Below, one piece after another: positions 51,707-60,205 of a DNA stretch of 64,000 nt (the first letter of the stretch is position 1; each line of letters starts with the position of its first letter). The translations under genes were made by a program, and so were the position numbers. Below the pieces are notes generated by a model. It did not search any database, was not told the origin of the DNA, and worked only from the letters and a program-made list of their open reading frames with translations. This DNA comes from Epilithonimonas caeni DSM 17710 (GTDB lineage Bacteria > Bacteroidota > Bacteroidia > Flavobacteriales > Weeksellaceae). Where the stretch lies: the NCBI RefSeq assembly GCF_000426465.1, contig NZ_KE384528.1:239698-303697 (forward strand), given 5' to 3'.

Positions 51707-51740
51707 AAAACCTTGTCAGATTTTGGCAAGGTTTTTTGTT
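51707..51740 (+). terminator. Terminator of the OmpA-family gene
   Basis: The stem AAAACCTTG / CAAGGTTTT with TTTTTG tail follows the stop. Confidence 0.85.
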
Positions 51741-51816
51741 TTAATCATTTGAATACGCTTACCACTTTGTTTGGCTCCGCCTTCCACTCCCGCTACCCGT
51801 CTATGGATTTAAAAAG

Positions 51817-51840
51817 TTTGTACTGAGCTTGTCGAAGTAG
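51817..51840. repeat. REP-like half-site
   Basis: TTTGTACTGAGCTTGTCGAA is the reverse complement of the TTCGACAAGCTCAGTACAAA form. It lies between the OmpA and O-methyltransferase genes. Confidence 0.6.
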
Positions 51841-51889
51841 GCTGCAGGTTCGACATCGATACAACATCCGTCATAACTTAAACATTTAC

Positions 51890-51897
51890 TACCTTTG
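51890..51897 (+). promoter_or_regulatory. Candidate -7 box of the O-methyltransferase gene
   Basis: TACCTTTG lies 30 bases before the ATG, the same octamer and the same spacing as at nrnA. Confidence 0.5.
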
Positions 51898-51926
51898 AAC
51901 CCCAAACCAAAAACTCCGAACTCCCA

Positions 51927-52574
51927 ATGAGTTACTTCGAAGAATTAGACAAAGAAATGGACAGATACCTGGAAGAGACAGCTTCCGAAGAACCTATCAT
52001 ACTTAAAAAATTAAGAAAAGAAACGTATCAGAAAACCACACAGCCGCACATGATTTCCGGATACTTACAAGGTCGTTTGCTAAGTATTCTATCACATATC
52101 GTCCAACCAAAAAATGTTTTGGAAATCGGAACTTTTACAGGTTATGCCGCTTTGAGTATGGCGGAAGGACTACCAAAAGATGGGAAAATTTTCACGATTG
52201 ACAAAAATGAAGATTTGGCTTACATTCCAAAAAAATATTTTGCTGAAAGCAATTATAAAGATCAGATCGAATTCATTTTGGGCGATGCAAAAGAAGAAAT
52301 CAAAAAACTGGATAAAGTTTGGGACCTGATCTTCATTGACGCTGATAAAGAAAGCTATCTGGAATATTTAAAACTCGTTAAGCCAAATCTACGCTCAGGA
52401 AGCATCATTCTTATCGATAACGTTCTCTGGTATGGGAAAGTTCTCGAAAACAATCCAAAGGATAAACAGACTGAACAGATCAAACTCGTGAATAAAATCA
52501 TCGCAGAAGATCCGGATTTTGAAAATCTAATCTTACCTTTGCGAGACGGATTACATTTGATAAGAAAGAAATAA
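51927..52574 (+). CDS. Class I SAM-dependent O-methyltransferase
   Basis: The 215-residue enzyme resembles the catechol/caffeoyl-CoA O-methyltransferase group. It has LEIGTFTGYAALSMAEGLPK (SAM motif I, about residues 67-86), IFTIDKNEDLAYIPKKYF, FILGDAKEEI, LIFIDADKESYLEYLKLV (metal site) and ILIDNVLWYGKVL. It needs a divalent metal and acts on hydroxyl groups of a small molecule. Substrate unknown. The next gene (NlpC/P60) begins 31 bases after. Confidence 0.9.
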   Translation: MSYFEELDKEMDRYLEETASEEPIILKKLRKETYQKTTQPHMISGYLQGRLLSILSHIVQPKNVLEIGTFTGYAALSMAEGLPKDGKIFTIDKNEDLAYIPKKYFAESNYKDQIEFILGDAKEEIKKLDKVWDLIFIDADKESYLEYLKLVKPNLRSGSIILIDNVLWYGKVLENNPKDKQTEQIKLVNKIIAEDPDFENLILPLRDGLHLIRKK

Positions 52575-52605
52575 TTTGTATTTTTAAAACTCATAATTGA
52601 TTGAA

Positions 52606-53322
52606 ATGACAAAAGGAATTTGTAATGTCTCCATTGCTCCGATGAGAGCCGACAGTTCTGACAAAAGCGAAATAGTCTCACAGCTTCTCTACGGAGAATC
52701 TGCAGATATTCTTGAAGTTAAGGACAATTGGACCAAAATCATAACCCATTATGACAATTATGAAGCCTGGGTAGATACAAAGCAAATTTCAACTGTTTCT
52801 AATGAATATTTAGCTACAAGAAAAATCAATCTTGTGAAAGAACCTTTTCAATCCGCAATGTTGGAAAATGGTAGAACACTGGTATCTATTGGTTCAGAAG
52901 TTCCTTTTGACACCATTTCCCCAACCCGCGGTCATGACCTCAGCGAAAGCATTGTAAATTGCGCCAAAGAATTCCTGAATGTTCCTTATCTCTGGGGTGG
53001 AAAGAGTTTTTTCGGAATCGATTGCAGTGGTTTTACACAGATCATTTACAAAATTCACGGAATCAAAATCCCGAGAGATACTTATCAACAAGCAGAATTG
53101 GGAGAAGTTTTAACTTTTATAGAAGAAGCAAAACCTGGTGATCTTGCATTTTTTGAAAATTCGGAGGGAAGAATTATTCATGTCGGAATCATTTTAGCAG
53201 ATCAAAAAATCATCCATGCGCATGGGAAAGTCAGAATTGACAGCCTGGACACAAGCGGAATCTTCAACAAAGACCAAAACAAGCATACACATAAATTAAG
53301 ATTCATCAGATCTTATTTCTAA
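52606..53322 (+). CDS. SH3-NlpC/P60 (C40) cell-wall peptide endopeptidase
   Basis: The chosen ATG at 52606 gives 238 residues (MTKGICNVSIAPMRADSSD...). An N-terminal SH3-like domain (QLLYGESADILEVKDNWTKI, YEAWVDTKQI) is followed by a NlpC/P60 domain. Catalytic Cys lies in FGIDCSGFTQIIYK, His in RIIHVGIILA and the third in IIHAHGKVRI. No signal peptide is seen. The pattern fits the cytoplasmic gamma-D-glutamyl-diamino acid peptidase (YkfC-like) that recycles murein peptides. A TTG start 9 bases upstream is possible. Confidence 0.88.
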   Translation: MTKGICNVSIAPMRADSSDKSEIVSQLLYGESADILEVKDNWTKIITHYDNYEAWVDTKQISTVSNEYLATRKINLVKEPFQSAMLENGRTLVSIGSEVPFDTISPTRGHDLSESIVNCAKEFLNVPYLWGGKSFFGIDCSGFTQIIYKIHGIKIPRDTYQQAELGEVLTFIEEAKPGDLAFFENSEGRIIHVGIILADQKIIHAHGKVRIDSLDTSGIFNKDQNKHTHKLRFIRSYF

Positions 53323-53324
53323 AT

Positions 53325-53353
53325 AAAAAAGCTTCCGAATCGGAAGCTTTTTC
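53325..53353. terminator. Bidirectional terminator
   Basis: The stem AAAAGCTTCCGA / TCGGAAGCTTTT has A/T runs on both strands and serves the NlpC gene and the convergent small membrane-protein gene. Confidence 0.85.
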
Positions 53354-53372
53354 TATGTTTGGGTCTAATATT

Positions 53373-53630
53373 TTAAACCAAATTTCGTTTTTTAGCCTCA
53401 TCAGCCATCTTTCTATGAATAATGATATTGGTTACCAAAATTGGGAAAAAAGTCAATGGTAAAACCGAAAATACACCGAATCCTTTTGTAACCGTAATAT
53501 AAAAACAAATCGCAAGAAGTAAAACGAAAATTACAGAAAAAGAAATCAAAACTGACTTTGTCAGTTTTACGTTTTTCAGTATTTCTTCATCGGTTAATTC
53601 CGTTATATCTTTGGCGCCTTTTGACTTCAT
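53373..53630 (-). CDS. Small two-pass membrane protein
   Basis: The 85-residue protein starts MKSKGAKDITELTDEEILKN and has two membrane segments (about residues 25-45 and 53-72), then a short basic tail. Similar small proteins in this group are listed as redox-active disulfide protein 2, but this copy has only one cysteine. It begins 5 bases after the TonB-dependent receptor stop and is probably co-transcribed. Role unknown. Confidence 0.7.
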   Translation of the reverse strand: MKSKGAKDITELTDEEILKNVKLTKSVLISFSVIFVLLLAICFYITVTKGFGVFSVLPLTFFPILVTNIIIHRKMADEAKKRNLV

Positions 53631-53635
53631 ATCGA

Positions 53636-56080
53636 TTATAGTTTGAAATTAATGGTAACATTGAAGAATCTTCCCGTCAATCTTACCGGAACCGGATAAT
53701 AGACCTGTGGAGAAGAATTAATATCACTGATCCATTGATTGGCAATCGTATTATTGATATTGAACGCATTGAAGATCTGAACCCCTAAAGTCAACTCTTT
53801 GAAGTTTCTCCAGAAATCGCCGGTCGCCTTGTTATCTTTTTGATCGATGAAAACTTTGGTCAAACCAATATCAACTCGCTTATAGGCCGGTAAAGTCCTC
53901 TGATAACGGTAAGCTGCCAAATAATCCGGTAAACCTGCAGAATCAAATAAAACAGGTGTTCCTGATGGTAATCCGCTCGCATAGGTCAGGGTCAGATTAA
54001 CTCTCATACTTGGAAACTTCGGCATATAGTCTTGATAGAACATAGAGAATTTAAAACGCTGATCGGTAGGTCTCGGGATATAACCCATTCCATCAATATT
54101 TTCATAGACTCTGGCATAACTTGCAGAGACCCAAGAATCCACACCCGGTACAAATTGTCCGAACAATCTCGCATCCACTCCGTAAGCATAACCTTCTGCA
54201 TTGTTCTTCCCAGAATATCTCACCCTTACATTATCAAGATAATATGGAATAAGGTTTTCCATTTTCTTATAATATGCTTCGGTAGTTAGTTTGAAAGGTT
54301 TTCTCTCACTTCCTCCAATTTTAAATTCGTAATCGTTAGCAACAATGATCTGATAGGATTTCTGAGCTTTGATATCCGGGTTGAATGCACCTGTCAGATC
54401 TTTGATCTCTTTATAGAAAGGCGCTTGATAATAAACACCTCCGGAAACTCTGAACAACATATCCATATCCCAATTCGGTTTAATTGCAAACTGGACTCTT
54501 GGGCTGAATAATGTTTCCTTGTTGAAACTCCAGTTTTGAACTCTTGCACCACCGTTTACAAATATTTTATTAGTTCCCCAATAGAATTTTTTTGAGAATT
54601 GCGCATAAGCCGAAATTCGGTTTACATTGATATCGTTTTGACCGGCAATATGATACATTAGATTAAGGTCGGAAGCATCTAACTGTCCCGGTAAAACAAA
54701 ATCACGCGGATTGCTGTAACCGATAGAATCCACAAACTGCCACTCATTAGTGAAATCTTTGATACTTTCTCTTTCGAATTTTACACCCAGTTCAAAATCG
54801 GTATTGACATCCGGAGAAAACCTAGTTCTGAGCTGGGAGCCATAAACCCTTACTAACAAGTCATTTCTGGCATGATCGATTTGGCCTCCGGCGTCATAAC
54901 CTGCAACCGGATTCCCTTCCTCATCAAAAGCTTCTAAAATATAACCAGAAGCCAACGAATAATATTCCCTCTCCCTGTTCTGATAAGCAAAATTATCCAG
55001 AGTGAAATGCCATTTTTTGCTTGGCTTGAAGTTGGCACTTACCGTTCCCATCATATTTTTATACTGATCGTCTTCCTGACCATTATAGAAAACAGTTAAT
55101 TTTAAAGGTTGTAAAACACTTCCAAAATCAACTTCTTTTTGTTTCGGAATCATCTCGTAATCGTTCTTAGCAAAATAACCTAAGAAAGACAAAGACCATT
55201 TGTCATTGAACTGATAATTAAGATAAGACTGCAGATCAAAATATCTTGGATTGAAATCTGTATCTTCATTTAAAGTATTAAGAACAAGATTAGTATTTCT
55301 ATATCTTCCGGAAATTAATCCTGTGAATTTTTTATCCTTCGATGCAAAACCTGTTGTTAATCTTCCGCCAATTAAACTTGCTTCGCCGGAAAGCTCAAAT
55401 TTCTCAGGCTGTCTGTAATAGATGTTAAGTGCTGACGACATTTTATCACCATATCTCGGCTCAAATCCACCCGCCGAGAAGTTGATCATACCCACCATGT
55501 CCGGATTGATGATACTCATCCCTTCCTGCAAAGAATTTCTGATCAGGAACGGACGGTACAGCTCAACATCATTGATATAAATAAGGTTCTCGTCATAATT
55601 CCCTCCTCTTACCATGATCTGAGATGACAATTCTGAATTAGAATTCACAGAGGGCAAACTTTTCAAAAGCCCCTCTACCCCTCCGCCTAAAGAAACAACT
55701 TCTCTCGCTTCTTTAGGAGAAATCTCCACAGAAGTTAGATCATTGGTTTTTCTAATCCCTTTTTTCTGGAAAACAACTTCCTGTATCTCCGTATCTTTGG
55801 TTACCGGCAAAAAAAGGACATTGACCGTTTGAGATTTTGGTGACGTTTTGATGATCTTTGAGAAACCTTTGAAGTTTTCTTTCTGTACACTCAAAGTTTG
55901 CTCAGAAGTAGCAAGAGGGATTTTTATAAATCCATTTTTATCGGTCTGATAAGTTTGGTCATTATAAGTTACCTGAGCTTCGGAGACTGAGTTTCCGTCT
56001 TCATCAAGGACTTTTAGATTGATTTGGGAAAATGCCAAAACCGGCAAAAAGAAAAGAATTAAAAGAATATAATTTTTCAA
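53636..56080 (-). CDS. TonB-dependent outer-membrane receptor
   Basis: The 814-residue receptor has a signal peptide (MKNYILLILFFLPVLAFSQ), a carboxypeptidase-like regulatory domain (LKVLDEDGNSVSEAQVTYND), a plug domain (EVVSLGGGVEGLLKSLPSVN, then MVRGGNYDENLIYINDVE) and a 22-strand barrel (GFASKDKKFTGLISGRYRNTN ... ending VTINFKL). It takes up an unknown nutrient using TonB energy. No SusD partner is next to it. It is followed by a small membrane protein in the same operon. Confidence 0.92.
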   Translation of the reverse strand: MKNYILLILFFLPVLAFSQINLKVLDEDGNSVSEAQVTYNDQTYQTDKNGFIKIPLATSEQTLSVQKENFKGFSKIIKTSPKSQTVNVLFLPVTKDTEIQEVVFQKKGIRKTNDLTSVEISPKEAREVVSLGGGVEGLLKSLPSVNSNSELSSQIMVRGGNYDENLIYINDVELYRPFLIRNSLQEGMSIINPDMVGMINFSAGGFEPRYGDKMSSALNIYYRQPEKFELSGEASLIGGRLTTGFASKDKKFTGLISGRYRNTNLVLNTLNEDTDFNPRYFDLQSYLNYQFNDKWSLSFLGYFAKNDYEMIPKQKEVDFGSVLQPLKLTVFYNGQEDDQYKNMMGTVSANFKPSKKWHFTLDNFAYQNREREYYSLASGYILEAFDEEGNPVAGYDAGGQIDHARNDLLVRVYGSQLRTRFSPDVNTDFELGVKFERESIKDFTNEWQFVDSIGYSNPRDFVLPGQLDASDLNLMYHIAGQNDINVNRISAYAQFSKKFYWGTNKIFVNGGARVQNWSFNKETLFSPRVQFAIKPNWDMDMLFRVSGGVYYQAPFYKEIKDLTGAFNPDIKAQKSYQIIVANDYEFKIGGSERKPFKLTTEAYYKKMENLIPYYLDNVRVRYSGKNNAEGYAYGVDARLFGQFVPGVDSWVSASYARVYENIDGMGYIPRPTDQRFKFSMFYQDYMPKFPSMRVNLTLTYASGLPSGTPVLFDSAGLPDYLAAYRYQRTLPAYKRVDIGLTKVFIDQKDNKATGDFWRNFKELTLGVQIFNAFNINNTIANQWISDINSSPQVYYPVPVRLTGRFFNVTINFKL

Positions 56081-56255
56081 AGCTGTAGTTTTTTACTATC
56101 GATTTTTATTTTAAAATGCTTCTTGAATTAACAAAAATAACAATTAATACAAAGAACGAAAGAATATTTGTAATTGATATACAAAAAATAAATTTCTATG
56201 ATGAATATTTTCATATTTCTATCAGGAAAATCAATTTTGATAAAAATACATCACC

Positions 56256-56283
56256 AATAAAAAAGTCCGGCAAACCGGACTTC
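56256..56283 (-). terminator. Terminator of kdsA
   Basis: The stem AAGTCCGG / CCGGACTT with loop TTTG is followed by TTTTTTATTGG on the minus strand. Confidence 0.85.
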
Positions 56284-56288
56284 CATTC

Positions 56289-57098
56289 TTATAATATCGC
56301 TTCTCTGATTCTCGTCAGTTTTCCAAGTAAACCATCCAACAGATCAAGTTTCAACATATTGGCACCGTCAGATTTTGCAACCGAAGGATCAGGATGTGTT
56401 TCAATAAAAATCCCGTCTGCACCAACAGCTATTCCTGCTTTTGCAATGGTTTCTATCAATTCCGGCCTTCCACCAGTAACACCAGAATTTTGATTAGGTT
56501 GCTGAAGAGAGTGTGTAACGTCCAAAATTACCGGAGAGTATTCTCTCATTGTCGGAATCCCACGGAAGTCAACCACCAGATCGGTGTAACCAAAAGTATT
56601 TCCTCTTTCGATGATCGCTGTTTTATCATTTCCTGAATCTTTCACTTTCTGGACTGCAAATTTCATTGCTTCCGGAGAAAGGAATTGTCCTTTTTTAAGT
56701 GTTACAGCTTTTCCTGTTTCTGCCGCTGCAATCAGCAGATCTGTCTGTCTTACCAAAAACGCCGGAATCTGCAATACATCTACATACTCTGCAGCCAAAG
56801 CAGCATGACCATTTTCATGGATATCTGTCGTAGTAGGAACATTGAAGGTCTCTCCTACTTTTCTAAGGATCTTCAAAGCTTTCTCGTCACCGATTCCGGT
56901 AAAAGAATCTACTCTGCTTCTGTTCGCTTTTCTGAAACTTCCTTTGAAAATATATGGAATATTGTATTTGTCAGAAAGCTTCACAATATGCTCTGCGATC
57001 TGTAGGGCCATTGTTTCATCTTCGATGGCGCAAGGTCCTGCGATCAGGAAAAAGTTCTTGGAATCTTTGTGATGAATGTTATCTAAATATTGTATCAT
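56289..57098 (-). CDS. kdsA: 3-deoxy-8-phosphooctulonate (KDO-8-phosphate) synthase
   Basis: The 269-residue enzyme joins phosphoenolpyruvate and arabinose 5-phosphate for the Kdo of lipid A. It shows FLIAGPCAIEDETMAL (about residues 17-32), FKGSFRKANRSRVDSFTGIGD (about 51-71), TTDIHENGHAA, FLVRQTDLL, and VILDVTHSLQQPNQNSG. The length is usual. It is transcribed alone with a strong terminator and a -7 box at 57153. Confidence 0.96.
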   Translation of the reverse strand: MIQYLDNIHHKDSKNFFLIAGPCAIEDETMALQIAEHIVKLSDKYNIPYIFKGSFRKANRSRVDSFTGIGDEKALKILRKVGETFNVPTTTDIHENGHAALAAEYVDVLQIPAFLVRQTDLLIAAAETGKAVTLKKGQFLSPEAMKFAVQKVKDSGNDKTAIIERGNTFGYTDLVVDFRGIPTMREYSPVILDVTHSLQQPNQNSGVTGGRPELIETIAKAGIAVGADGIFIETHPDPSVAKSDGANMLKLDLLDGLLGKLTRIREAIL

Positions 57099-57152
57099 TT
57101 TTTTGATTTTAAATTAAAAATTTCAGATTATAGATTGTCTGAAAATCGAATA

Positions 57153-57160
57153 CAAATATA
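57153..57160 (-). promoter_or_regulatory. Candidate -7 box of kdsA
   Basis: TATATTTG on the minus strand fits TAnnTTTG and lies about 55 bases before the ATG. Confidence 0.45.
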
Positions 57161-57361
57161 CGGATTAAAGAGAAAACTTCTATTAGCTGATCGATGACAG
57201 TGATCAAGAATATTAATGACCAATTTATTTGGCTGAAACCGAAACTTCTAATTTTAATTTTACGTCCCTGAACTTTTCAACAATATAATTTTGAGCCTCT
57301 CACGAATCTGTTCCATAGCTAATTAGCTCAACTTTGCTGTATAACTTCTAAATATACAAAT

Positions 57362-58153
57362 ATGAGCAAGAGAATTTTAATTACAGGAGCTGCAAGCGGA
57401 TTTGGAAAAATTGCCGCTTTTGATTTAGCAAAAAAGGGAAATAAAGTAATTGCAACTGCGCAAATATATCCGCAGGTCAGCGATCTGATAAAAGAAGCCA
57501 AAGAAAATGGAATAGAAATGACTGTGGACAAATTGGATGTTACAAATTCTACAGACATCGCTTACATTACTAAAAAATACGACATCGATATTTTAATTAG
57601 CAATGCCGGAATAATGGAAGGTGGTCCAATTGCGGAGCAGCCATTAGATTTAATCCGTTCAATGTTTGATGTAAATGTTTTTGGAGGACTGCAATTGGCA
57701 CAGGGTTTTATCAAAAAATTTATTGATGAAAAAAGACCTGGTAAAATTGTCTTCACAACTTCTATGGGCGAGTTATGGACTGTTCCTTATGTTGCTGCTT
57801 ATTGTGCTTCAAAACATGCAATGGGGTCAATCGCTGAAGGTTTGAAAACAGAATTGGCACCATTCAATATCAAAATTGCAACCTGTAACCCTGGTATTTT
57901 CGGGACAGGATTTAATGACCGTGGCGCCGATACTATTTTCCGTTGGTACAATCCTGAAACTAATTTTACACATCCATCTGCATTCGACGGCACTGCCGAG
58001 GCTTTGGCAAATCAGCTAGACCCACAATCTATGGCAGAGTGTATAGTTGATGTGGCTTTGGATGAAAATTCGAACTTTAGAAACGTACATCCAAAAGAAA
58101 CTGAAGATTTTGTAAAACAATTGCAGGCAGAAGCTTGGACCGTTAAAAGCTAA
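57362..58153 (+). CDS. Short-chain dehydrogenase/reductase
   Basis: The 263-residue SDR enzyme has the cofactor site ILITGAASGFGKIAAFDLAKKG (TGxxxGxG, about residues 5-26), ISNAGIMEGG (NAG), the catalytic serine in FTTSMGELW and the YxxxK pair in AAYCASKHAMG. Classical SDR; NADPH or NADH preference is uncertain. It is followed by a HbpS-like and an AraC-type gene on the same strand, so it may be the enzyme of that unit. Confidence 0.9.
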   Translation: MSKRILITGAASGFGKIAAFDLAKKGNKVIATAQIYPQVSDLIKEAKENGIEMTVDKLDVTNSTDIAYITKKYDIDILISNAGIMEGGPIAEQPLDLIRSMFDVNVFGGLQLAQGFIKKFIDEKRPGKIVFTTSMGELWTVPYVAAYCASKHAMGSIAEGLKTELAPFNIKIATCNPGIFGTGFNDRGADTIFRWYNPETNFTHPSAFDGTAEALANQLDPQSMAECIVDVALDENSNFRNVHPKETEDFVKQLQAEAWTVKS

Positions 58154-58221
58154 ATAAAACCCAGGAAAGCGCGGAATTTTTATCCGTGCTTCTATTTTAT
58201 CTTCCATTTAAAAATTGAAAA

Positions 58222-58623
58222 ATGAACATAAGTTATAATGAAGCAACGAAAGCATTAAATGCTTCCATAGAAAAAGCGAAAGCGTTAAATATTCCCGTAA
58301 GCATTGCAGTGGTTGATGCAGGAGGACATCTGGTGGCATTTGTAAGATTGGACAGTGTTTTTGGCGTGATAGAATTTGCCATAAAAAAAGCCAGAACAGC
58401 CGTAATGTTCGGTGTAGATAGTGACATAATGGGAACAATCGTTTCCGAAACAGACATCCACGGATATGGAATGTTGAACTCAAACGACGGATTATTGACC
58501 ATTGCAGGTGGTGTCGTGATCAAAAACAAAGAAGGCCATATCATCGGAGCCATCGCTTCTTCGGGTGGTTCGCCAGTGCAGGATAAAGAAATCGCGATTG
58601 CAGGAGCTCTTGGGTTCAATTAA
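58222..58623 (+). CDS. GlcG/HbpS family protein
   Basis: The 133-residue protein has the GlcG/HbpS pattern: MNISYNEATKALNASIEKAK, VSIAVVDAGGHLVAFVRLDS, LLTIAGGVVIKNKEGHIIGA and IASSGGSPVQDKEIAIAGA. Members bind haem or small ligands in some bacteria; the role here is unknown. It lies 68 bases after the SDR gene and 16 bases before the AraC-type gene. Confidence 0.88.
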   Translation: MNISYNEATKALNASIEKAKALNIPVSIAVVDAGGHLVAFVRLDSVFGVIEFAIKKARTAVMFGVDSDIMGTIVSETDIHGYGMLNSNDGLLTIAGGVVIKNKEGHIIGAIASSGGSPVQDKEIAIAGALGFN

Positions 58624-58627
58624 AATT

Positions 58628-58635
58628 TATATTTG
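58628..58635 (+). promoter_or_regulatory. TATATTTG just before the AraC-type gene
   Basis: The octamer fits TAnnTTTG but ends only 4 bases before the ATG at 58640. It may be chance or give a nearly leaderless mRNA. Confidence 0.25.
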
Positions 58636-58639
58636 CAGT

Positions 58640-59443
58640 ATGGAAGCAAAGCGTGAAATCATTTTTGATAAGTTGGTCTATTCCTGCGTTTTTGAAAAAC
58701 ATAGAGGAAATGAAGAATTTATTCCCGAACATTTATTAGGTTTTCAATTATCGGGAGAAACACACGCTTTTCACGCTGATGGAAATACGATGATACTTGA
58801 GAACACCATCGTATTGGTTCGCAAAAACCAATTAATAAGAACAATCAAATATCCTGCAAAATCAGGGAAATACCAATTTTTATCAATTACGTTGGATAAA
58901 GAAACATTGCAACAGTATGCCTTGGAAAATAAAATTGTAGTTGACAAAAAATACACCGGAAAACAGAAATTGTTTTTCGAACCGGATGATTTTCTGCAAA
59001 ATTATTTCGTTTCATTAGCGCCATATATCAACAAGAAAAAAGAAGCAACGCCACGATTGGCAGATTTAAAAATCAGGGAAGCCATAGAATTATTATTACA
59101 AAGCAACCCTGTTTTTAAAGAAATCCTATTCGATTTTTCCGAGCCTTACAAAATGGATTTGGAAGAATTTATGAACCAGAATTATATGTTCAATGTATCG
59201 GTAGCATCTTTTGCAAAACTGACGGGAAGAAGCCTTTCAGGTTTTAAACGAGATTTTACCAAAACATTTGATACGACACCAAAAAAATGGTTGTTAGCAA
59301 AACGTTTAGATGAAGCCCATTATTTAATCAAGTACAAAAACCAAAGGCCAGCTGATTTTTATTTGGATTTAGGATTTGAAAACCTTACTCATTTTTATGC
59401 TTCGTTCAAAGAAAAATTTGGTTTAACTACTTCACAAATTTAA
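58640..59443 (+). CDS. AraC family transcriptional regulator
   Basis: Starting at ATG 58640 gives a 267-residue protein with an N-terminal sensing domain and a C-terminal AraC helix-turn-helix region (about residues 185-265). The C-terminal block has FNVSVASFAKLTGRSLSGFK, RDFTKTFDTTPKKWLLAKRL and LDLGFENLTHFYASFKEKFG. It probably controls the SDR and HbpS-like genes upstream, from the same strand. The frame extends upstream into the hbpS gene, but ATG 58640 is the first sensible start. Confidence 0.88.
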   Translation: MEAKREIIFDKLVYSCVFEKHRGNEEFIPEHLLGFQLSGETHAFHADGNTMILENTIVLVRKNQLIRTIKYPAKSGKYQFLSITLDKETLQQYALENKIVVDKKYTGKQKLFFEPDDFLQNYFVSLAPYINKKKEATPRLADLKIREAIELLLQSNPVFKEILFDFSEPYKMDLEEFMNQNYMFNVSVASFAKLTGRSLSGFKRDFTKTFDTTPKKWLLAKRLDEAHYLIKYKNQRPADFYLDLGFENLTHFYASFKEKFGLTTSQI

Positions 59444-59446
59444 AAA

Positions 59447-59569
59447 ATGGATTTCATAAAACATTTACAAGCAGATAAGGAATTTAATTCTGACCGTTTT
59501 TGTAATTCCCCGGAAAACCTACTGAAACAATCCAATGTAGTTAATATACAATGTAGAGATTCTTTCTGA
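59447..59569 (+). pseudogene. Short open frame, possible gene remnant
   Basis: A 40-codon frame (MDFIKHLQADKEFNSDRFCN ... QCRDSF) begins 3 bases after the AraC-type stop. It looks like the N-terminus of a longer protein cut short. No ribosome-binding or other support is visible. Confidence 0.3.
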
Positions 59570-59584
59570 ATAACTAATATTGCG

Positions 59585-60115
59585 TTAAGAAAACTTGTTT
59601 GTTATCCTCTCAAAAGTATTGACATTCCGGCTCGTCATTTTATCTTTCAGACTTTTCTTGCCCAAAACTTTTCCGAAACTGGAATCCAACGTTTGCCCTT
59701 TCGGAACCTGCCAATAGAATATATGGTTAACGATTTTACCCTTTTCACCTTCGGCTTTGCTTGATTTCTCGAATTCTTCCAACAAAGTTTCTTCTACCTT
59801 TTCCGAACCGAGGAAAATGTAATTATGAAAATTTTTAATTGGTGGAAATGGGTCATTTTTCAAGATTTCTTTGATCTCTTTTTCATTTTTGATGAAGAGA
59901 AAGGCTTCGTAACTGAAATGTTCTGACATTGCTTTTTCCAAAATTTTCTTCAGTTCTGCCGAATCTTTATCCGATTGAAACAAGATATTCCCACTTGCCA
60001 AAACCGAAGATACATTTTGGACACCTGCATCTGAAAAGACCTTGCAGACATCCGCCATTTTCATATTGGTTCCTTTGACATTCACACCGCGAAGAAAAGC
60101 ACAGAATTTGTTCAT
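59585..60115 (-). CDS. DUF1697 family protein
   Basis: The 176-residue cytoplasmic protein matches the DUF1697 pattern: FCAFLRGVNVKGTNMKMADV, VSSVLASGNILFQSDKDSAE, HNYIFLGSEKVEETLLEEFE, HIFYWQVPKGQTLDSSFGKV and MTSRNVNTFERI near the end. Function unknown. The upstream side carries four 7-base repeats ending 2 bases before the ATG (60118-60146), leaving no normal ribosome-binding site. Confidence 0.85.
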   Translation of the reverse strand: MNKFCAFLRGVNVKGTNMKMADVCKVFSDAGVQNVSSVLASGNILFQSDKDSAELKKILEKAMSEHFSYEAFLFIKNEKEIKEILKNDPFPPIKNFHNYIFLGSEKVEETLLEEFEKSSKAEGEKGKIVNHIFYWQVPKGQTLDSSFGKVLGKKSLKDKMTSRNVNTFERITNKFS

Positions 60116-60117
60116 AG

Positions 60118-60146
60118 TTGATGGTTGATGGTTGATGGTTGATGGT
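60118..60146. repeat. Heptamer tandem repeat (TTGATGG)n next to a start codon
   Basis: Four copies of GTTGATG lie immediately upstream of the DUF1697 ATG. On the coding (minus) strand the repeat reads as ACCATCA units. Confidence 0.85.
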
Positions 60147-60168
60147 AAAATTAATTAAATTAGAAGAT

Positions 60169-60205
60169 AAAAAAAGCGTTTCAAGATTTTGAAACGCTTT
60201 TTTTA
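60169..60205 (-). terminator. Terminator of the GT117/DUF2723 gene
   Basis: The stem AAAAGCGTTTCAA / TTGAAACGCTTTT with a 5-base loop and T runs on both sides lies just after the stop. Confidence 0.85.
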
